A stretch of 64,000 nucleotides of DNA, from assembly GCF_001680005.1 (NCBI RefSeq), contig NC_033568.1:620001-684000 (forward strand), written 5' to 3'. Position numbers and translations under genes: made by a program. The notes below the pieces were generated by a model. The model did no database searches, was not told the DNA's origin, and was given only the letters and a program-made list of their open reading frames with translations. Positions 57,496-64,000 of the stretch are shown here, piece by piece. This DNA comes from Plasmodium coatneyi. Its lineage: Eukaryota; Apicomplexa; Aconoidasida; Haemosporida; Plasmodiidae. Numbering within the stretch: the stretch's first letter is position 1; each line of letters opens with the position of its first letter.

Positions 57496-59071
57496 TTTTT
57501 ATGTTTGTATATTTTTCTTCTGTTGAAAATATGTATATGGTAGAATTTATGTTAAAATATATGCTCTTCCTTATATATATATTTATACATAGAATGTGTT
57601 CATGTGTGCAGGTATATTTTGCCTGTTTGTTCAATCATAAGTATAAAGAGAAATATGGTAGGTGTTTTATCTTTTTTTTTTTTTTTTTTTCGAATAATAT
57701 ACATTAATGCGTAAAGCAATGTTAACACACTATACACAAATATGCATCCAAAATTTATTATATGTGCACATATGTAATTAAGGTAGAAATAATAAATGGG
57801 ACAAAGAATGAAGCCCCCAAAAGAAGAAGTCGCACAATGAAACAGGAGGAGAAGAGGAGCAGAAGGAAGATGAAAGGAAAGAAAAGGAAAGAAAAGGAAA
57901 GAAAAGTGAAACTCTTGAGTTATCTGCACTTATCTTACCTTTTCAAACCATTTTTAACCTTAAATAAAACTTTCACAACCTTCGTTAACCTTTTTTGAAC
58001 CCTAAACACATTACACCATTTTAATCCTTCCTGAACCTTCTCCAATCCTTTTCAAACTTCTTTAACTTAAACAAAGAAAAAAAAAAGAAAAAAGATACAT
58101 TAATATGGAAAGATGTAATATATATGTCAAAAGAAATGTGAAAAAGAACTCATGTAACTTGGTGTGCACATCTTCTTCTGCATGTAAGTGTATTTATTTA
58201 TAATATGCACACATTCAAGGAGAAAAAAAAAAAAAAAAAAAAAGGAGAAATGAATACAATCAATATACAAAATATAATATGGATTAAAGAAAGGAGGAAG
58301 TGTTCAAATGGTATAATACACACATTTATTCCTATAAATGTGCGTATTATTCACTATATATATTAATTCATGTGTACACCTCCAAGAAGGAGAAGTATTC
58401 CATACACATGAACTATATAACATGTACGTTAGAAGTTTTTAATGATTTTTCTAACAATAATAGAAGGGAAACATGGACTTACAATATATTACATTCTTAA
58501 TATGTTCATTTTAAAAGGTCGAGGGAGGAAGGTTGCATTCTAATATATATGGTTAATAACTGGTGAGAAGCGCATGCCTAAATAATGATAATGGTATCAT
58601 GTTCTTCGAACAATGTTCTTCGAAGAACTATGCATAAAAACACACCATACCATAGTATAGTGAATAAATAAAGAACGTGTGTAAAAAGTGTATCCTTGTT
58701 TCTTTTTTGATTTCACTTCGTTGCCTTTATTTTGTTATTTCAACATATATAGTTGTTTATATGTGTATGCATTAAATATATATATATACATATGTAATGA
58801 TTATGATACGTACACATGTAATGGTAATGTATGCTATAACTACTACTACTATTATTATTCGAAAAAAATTAGAAGTCTAATATGTTGTACGTATGATTTT
58901 TCACACAGAGAGAGTGCAAAAAGTGCAAAAATTTCACACATTTACCATCATCATGAAACAAACGCAGAAAATTTTTTGGCATACACTTCCCTTCCCCCTT
59001 CATATTGAATGTACGAATAAACAGAAAATTTCAATATATAACTTCATTATACATATACATAAACTATAACA
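57496..59071. promoter_or_regulatory. Shared upstream region of a divergent pir pair, inverted type
   Basis: Motifs of the 39.4-41.0 kb spacer appear here as reverse complement: TGTTCTTCGAAGAACTATGC near 58610 and AATAAAGAACGTGTGT near 58668. A telomere-like patch TTGAACCCTAAACACATT near 57993 is also inverted relative to those at 14.05 and 52.05 kb. This agrees with a flipped bidirectional spacer. No gene is supported. Confidence 0.5.
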
Positions 59072-60809
59072 ATGTCAGAAACGGTAAAGGAAATAATATT
59101 GGGGGGGTTGCTCTTTCCTCCTTTTTGTGCAATGCAAACAGAAGTACATAGAAGGAAGCACATATAATATTTTATGTACATGGTGTGATTGTGATGTAGT
59201 GTAAAATAAGGAATGCAGGAATGTGAAAAGAATAAATGTATACATATGTACATGTACGTATATACATATATGTATATATATAGTTATATATATATATATG
59301 GAGCATTATATGCGTGCACTATTGGAATGTCCACATTTTGTATATGAAATGTCCACACTTTGAATATGCACTTTGAATATGCACTTTGAATAAAGTGTCT
59401 GCTTTGGATATATATATATATTCCTCACTCCTCTTCCTCCCATCCCTTCTTTGCCAACAATTACATTTATAGAAAATAGATTTGGAGGAGTTATTACCCT
59501 CATGGACCCAATTCTATGATAAATTCGAAAACAGCGAGGAAGACTGTTCCAGTGGAAGTAATTGCGATAATAATAACACGGCACTAAACTATTTAAAGCC
59601 TAAAATAGGACAAAGTGATAAAATACAAAAGGCAATATGCATTGCGTGCAAAATGTATAAGGCAAGTATGGGTCCCTTCAAGGAAGTAGTCTGGCATTTC
59701 TTCTATTATTGGGCAGGGGACAAATTATCAAAGAGTTCTGTGCAGAAAGAACTTTTCGGAGCTGACATAAGTTCTATGTGTGGACATATAAATAATTCCT
59801 GTGGTAATCAGCAATGTGGAATTCCCGATGAACACATTAACCAGAACATTTTCACCAGTAGAAAAACATTATTCGATTTCTGGTATGACTGTGAAACTGC
59901 GCAAGCATTGTTAGATCATAGTGCGTCCCTGGATTTTGACAAATGTGAAAGTTACGTAAAAGATGTCGAAGCAGCACATAAAGTAATGCAAGCATATTGT
60001 CAGACCAATTCTAGTAATGATAAATACTGCGAAAACTTTTGGAATTCACGTGGGAACCACATTAAGGGCAAACTGAACAAATTGGAATCTGCATTAACAG
60101 CTGCACGAGAAAGAATAGCACAGGAGGCAAAATTAGCATCTCTTCAAACAGACAAAGCTATCCGTGCTGCTACTACCACTTCTTCCCTTTCTTCCATCAT
60201 CGGCACATTAGGAATGACAGTCGCTCCCTTCTTATTGTATAAGGTAAAGTTATAATTAAAATACTACTATAACTAGTAGTATTTCCCCCCCCTTCCTTTT
60301 CCTTAGATCTCCTTTCCTATCCTTCTTACCTCCACCCTAACAACCCACCTAACACAACATCCTTCCACTTACCGCCCTTAACAACCTTCCCTTCCACGTA
60401 CCACCACCCTAACAACCCAAACACCCTTCATTCTACAACAGCAACAAACTTCCATCCTACCACTCTACCACCTAACAACCTACCTAACACAACCTTCCTT
60501 CAACCGACCACCGCCCTAACAACCTTTCCTTCCCTTCAGTATAAACCATGGTCTTCCTGGTTTAGTAACCACACTTCTGGAAATGGAGGAAGAAGGAGCA
60601 CAAGAAAGAGAAGATCCACTGAACGTGACAACTTTGACGATTTAACAGACACTTCAACTGTAGGATTCACAGAAAGTTCGGAAACAAGTTCCACAATAGA
60701 CAATTCTACTACCGTTCGTTCTACCGCCTACATAGGACAACCCACGAGGGGAAGAACAAATAATAATAGTACGCCGGGTCGCGGGATGGTAGGTTATCAG
60801 AACATGTAA
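59072..60809 (+). CDS. pir: PIR (kir-type) variant protein, three exons
   Basis: Exons run 59072-59083 (MSET), 59473-60243 and 60540-60809, phase 0, for about 350 residues. The PIR exon starts KIDLEELLPSWTQFYDKFEN and shows VVWHFFYYWAGDKL, QCGIPDEHINQNIF (a Cys of the usual IPC is missing) and LFDFWYDCE. The helix is IIGTLGMTVAPFLLYK. The tail begins YKPWSSWFSNHTSGNGGRRS and ends GRGMVGYQNM; the first half equals the tail of the minus-strand gene at 55908 and the end equals that of the gene at 14516. The first intron, 389 bp, is the longest of its kind here, so the mini-exon could be wrong. The last intron holds short pyrimidine-rich repeat. Confidence 0.82.
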
Positions 60810-61009
60810 ACACCAAGGAAGGAAGATGAGGGGGAATGTGTTTCCTTCCCTTCCCCGTCCCTTCGGATGAAGGGAGGAAGGCATAAATAACCATGAGATT
60901 TATAAAGTGTAAACAGCAAAATAACCTTTTTCTTCTGCCCCCTTCTTTTTTCATCCTTTCCTCCCTTCCCCTTCTTTTTTTTATTCAATTTTAAGTACCA
61001 AATTGCACC

Positions 61010-61460
61010 AAAAAAAAAAGAAAAAATGCCCTGGTATAAATTTTGTCACACAGAAAAAATTGCGCAAAAAAAAAATAAAAATTGCCCTAATATAAATTTG
61101 CACACACAGAAAAAATTGCACCAAAAAAAAAATTGTCCAAAAAAGAAAATAATGCCCTAATATAAATTTGTCACAAAGAAAATATTAGACAAAAAAGAAT
61201 TGTCCAAAAAAATTGGTCTAATATAAATTTATGTCACGCAAAAAAAATTGTACAAAAAAAAAAAAATGCACTAATTTGTCGCAGAAAAAATTGCAAAAAA
61301 AAAAAAAATTGTCCAAAAAAACAATAATGCTCTAATATAAATTTTGTCACACAGAAAAAAATTGCTCAAAAAAAAAGAATTACCCAATAGAAAAAATGTG
61401 CCCTAATATAAATTTGTCACACAGGAAAAATTGCAAAAAAAAAAAAAGGGAGGGGCTACC
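61010..61460. repeat. 3'-flank tandem repeat, inverted relative to 16.5-17.2 kb
   Basis: Six to eight imperfect units contain TGCCCTAATATAAATTTGTC separated by A runs. Next to them lies the hairpin ACACATCTTTTAGATGTGC near 61544. It is the reverse complement of the repeat at 16550-17200. Confidence 0.75.
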
Positions 61461-61639
61461 TCTTTTTCATTTATGTGGAGAAATGAATACGTACAACACT
61501 GCGCAGAGTGTATGATACCTACTCTTATGTTATACACATCTTTTAGATGTGCAGTTCATATATAAAGTGCAAAATTACACAATGTTCTTCACAGAAGAGA
61601 AAGAGGAAAGTTGCGTCTTTTCCCCCTTTACCAATAAGG

Positions 61640-62577
61640 AACATGGTCCATTCTATCATAAATGGGGAAGGGGCACCTTCCACTTTTCCTTTGGGGGGTA
61701 ATTAATGTAGTAGTTGTTTAGGAACTTATTCCTTTTTAGTTATTCCATAGAATATATTTTTGCAATAAGTTCATTATACCTAATGCAGGAAGGGGGAAGT
61801 TGAAATTGTATACGGTAAATATTGGGGAATTATAGTATATGCAAGGAATAGGATGTTCGTATGCCGTTAAGTGTTAATGTATAGAAAGTAAGCACATATA
61901 TCCATATATATTCCTCCTTTATATATGTAAAGTGCCACATACCAAACTGAACACAACAACACAAGCACAACACAGCAGTAGCAATAAATATTTAAAATAT
62001 TAAAAAAATTCTGAACGAATCACACATCCACACATATTCAGCACCTTCCACATGTATTCCACACATTACACACATATTCTATATACTACCTCCCACAGAT
62101 TTTTTCCCCTTTAGCATATTCTTCCACTTTACATATTCTTCTCCTTTGCACATATATGTCCATCCCTTATGCATATTTCTTCCTTCCTCCATGAATATAT
62201 ATATGCACTGTAGAATATTGATAATTAAGTAACATATGGGGGATAGAAGTGATCCATAATATGGAATGAATGTACGTATTCTATGAAGAAATTCTAACTG
62301 TGCATATTCACGGAGGTGCAAAATATATTTTTGAAGGTAGAGTAAGGCTATTTTAGAATTTTCCCCTTAGGGAGGGGGGAAAGGTAAATTATATTTTAAA
62401 AAAAAGGGAAAAAATTGTATTCTGAGGGGAAGGAAATGTAAAAAGGAAGAATATAATTGAAAAAGGAGAAAAGATTTTAAGGAAAAGAAAAAAAGGTAAG
62501 AAAAAAAAAATAAGGAACAAAGAAGAGGAATAAAAAATAATCATTAAGGTTTTTACACATACAGAAGTGACTAAACA
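61640..62577. other. Upstream region of the last pir gene
   Basis: This is A/T-rich DNA with an A-rich tract near 62395-62545 and no supported gene. It should contain the promoter of the gene starting at 62578. Confidence 0.4.
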
Positions 62578-64000
62578 ATGAATACCCCAGGAGATGTATA
62601 TAATACATGGAATGATGATAAAGGAAAATGTACATGCTGCAGAAATGAGTGGGAACCTATGATGAGTGCATTTCAGAGACAGCTGAAGAATCGCATTGAC
62701 CTTTGGGTTGACTTAACTAGAATGACCAATGCTTGGTGCCAAGTGAAAAACATGAAGGACAATAAAGAATGGGGACCTAAATATTGCCAATATTTCTATT
62801 ATTGGCTAGGGGATAAATGCATCAATAAAGAGGGGGTAAAGGACAGTAACTTTTTGAGTGTTATGAGGGAAATATATCAAATACTGCAGAGGGAAATTTC
62901 TGTGCCTAATTGTACTTCTCTATATAACAATATTGAAGTGGTGACCCACTTCGAACAAATGAAAATCCTATTCGATTTTACAAACAATTACGACGCAGTG
63001 GGAGATTGGGGAAATGATGTTAAATGCAAAAAATTCTTTAAGAAAGGAGGATGTAGCGGGGACGACTGTAAGAGGAAATGCAAAGGAGACTGTGGTAAAA
63101 CATGTAACGAAGTTATGCAGGAGCTTGTGGAAGTCTATAATAAAATGGACAAAGATTGTCCATATACTAATGATCCGGATGATGAGACTGATTATTGTAA
63201 AGAATTCCGTGAAGTATTCACGTGCACCATTCCTAAAAACCTGCAGGAACTGACGAAAAAATTAGGTAGTAAATTACAGGTTGCAAAGAGGATAAAGGAT
63301 ATGTGTAGCAGCGAAGGAACTTCATGGGGGGAAGAAATCGAAATAGAGGAAGAGGTCGAAGAGGGAGAAGTGGACGCCCTGAAGATAGAGGAAACTCAAC
63401 CACAACAAGAAACTCCTCCTGCAGAAGGAACATCAGGTGCCACCACTGGTGTAGTAGGTACACTAGGTAACAGATGTACGATCAAATGTATCATTGCAGG
63501 GAAAAAGGAGAGAGCATGCAAAAAAAAAGAAAACACATGTCACAGGAAGGAAGAACATACATCCCCTACTAACACTCCACATGCAACATTTTCCTTTCAT
63601 GTTGTTTGTTTTTTTCCCTTCCCCCCCTCCTTTCTATTATACTTAACCAATACTGTTTTTCCCTCTCTATTATACTTAACCGACACCCATATTATTTTTT
63701 TCCTCTCTTCCTTTTTTTGTGTATTTATTATTTACTCTTCAGGTGATCTTCACACTACGTCTGAGGGACCAAGTGGTATGCCGGGGAAAGCGGGTTCTGG
63801 TTCACAGGTCCCAATGCAGACATTGGAACATACCGGGGGGGACACTCTACATAGGGATGCTGGGCAAATGGGAAGTCAAGGAGGTCTAGTGGATCCAGCA
63901 GCAACAACAGCAGAAAGTGAAGCAGCAGGTGGGACACCACTTTCCACAATTATCCCTTCTGCTGCTGTTGCAACAATCGCATTACCATTGGTTGGTCTCT
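62578..64000 (+). CDS. pir: Long-type PIR variant protein, 3' end outside the window
   Basis: Exon 1 runs 62578-63466 and exon 2 from 63743 to the window edge, joined in phase 1 (donor GTAACA, acceptor CTCTTCAG); a second donor GTACAC nine bases earlier would also be in phase. At least 382 residues are encoded. Unlike the other copies, the ATG lies in the PIR exon itself (MNTPGDVYNTWNDDKGKCTC), with an in-frame TAA two codons before it. The domain shows YCQYFYYWLGDKCIN, FDFTNNYDAVGDW and an unusual Cys/Lys cluster (KRKCKGDCGKTCN). An acidic Glu/Val linker (EIEIEEEVEEGEVD) and a Gly/Ser/Thr region lead to a helix beginning STIIPSAAVATIALPLVGL at the window end. The T-rich intron is 276 bp and happens to be free of stops. 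Confidence 0.75.
   Translation, partial: MNTPGDVYNTWNDDKGKCTCCRNEWEPMMSAFQRQLKNRIDLWVDLTRMTNAWCQVKNMKDNKEWGPKYCQYFYYWLGDKCINKEGVKDSNFLSVMREIYQILQREISVPNCTSLYNNIEVVTHFEQMKILFDFTNNYDAVGDWGNDVKCKKFFKKGGCSGDDCKRKCKGDCGKTCNEVMQELVEVYNKMDKDCPYTNDPDDETDYCKEFREVFTCTIPKNLQELTKKLGSKLQVAKRIKDMCSSEGTSWGEEIEIEEEVEEGEVDALKIEETQPQQETPPAEGTSGATTGVVGTLGNRCTIKCIIAGKKERACKKKENTCHRKEEHTSPTNTPHATFSFHVVCFFPFPPSFLLYLTNTVFPSLLYLTDTHIIFFLSSFFCVFIIYSSGDLHTTSEGPSGMPGKAGSGSQVPMQTLEHTGGDTLHRDAGQMGSQGGLVDPAATTAESEAAGGTPLSTIIPSAAVATIALPLVGL

Noticed and set aside
63467..63742. Coding sequence between the two parts of the last gene
   Set aside because: The frame is open but T-rich and hydrophobic without family similarity, and it has a donor and acceptor in matching phase; it reads as an intron.

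Overview
The window reads as nuclear DNA of a malaria parasite of the macaque/vivax clade, most like Plasmodium knowlesi or P. coatneyi. The reasons are the many pir-family genes of the kir type (tiny first exon, one PIR-domain exon ending in a transmembrane helix, then a Ser/Thr-rich tail exon often starting YKPWSSWFG), broken SICAvar/STP1-type exons, blocks of telomere-like GGGTT(T/C)A repeats lying inside the chromosome, and long A/T tracts. The exact species cannot be settled from the sequence alone.

Bases 1-9,792 are ordinary chromosome core. Four single-copy genes all lie on the minus strand: an unrecognised large hydrophilic protein running off the left edge, a four-exon Vma12/TMEM199-like V-ATPase assembly factor, a two-exon RIIa-domain protein, and a 952-residue HELQ/POLQ-type superfamily 2 helicase.

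From 10,869 to the right edge the window is a variant-gene island: 12 pir genes that look complete or run off the edge, four broken pir copies, and three fragments of SICAvar/STP1-type genes. Exons were joined by reading GT...AG sites and checking that reading phase and codon counts agree. Five pairs of pir genes are head to head across 1.5-1.9 kb of shared upstream DNA (10.9-16.3 kb, 24.0-28.8 kb, 38.4-43.0 kb, 49.4-54.3 kb, 55.9-60.8 kb), and neighbouring pairs meet tail to tail. Two genes (20,996-23,048 and 32,914-35,532) appear to carry two PIR domains in tandem.

The spacers are highly repetitive. The intron before the tail exon of most pir genes holds pyrimidine-rich CCACCTAACAA-type minisatellite on the coding strand, while the intron after a first PIR domain holds purine-rich repeat on the coding strand. 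Telomere-like blocks lie at about 19.7, 36.8 and 43.9-44.8 kb, and a composite satellite recurs in pir 3' flanks. Shared exon ends, inverted flanks and isolated exons suggest repeated recombination or gene conversion among the copies. PIR proteins are variant proteins of infected red cells in related species; that role is inferred here from family membership.
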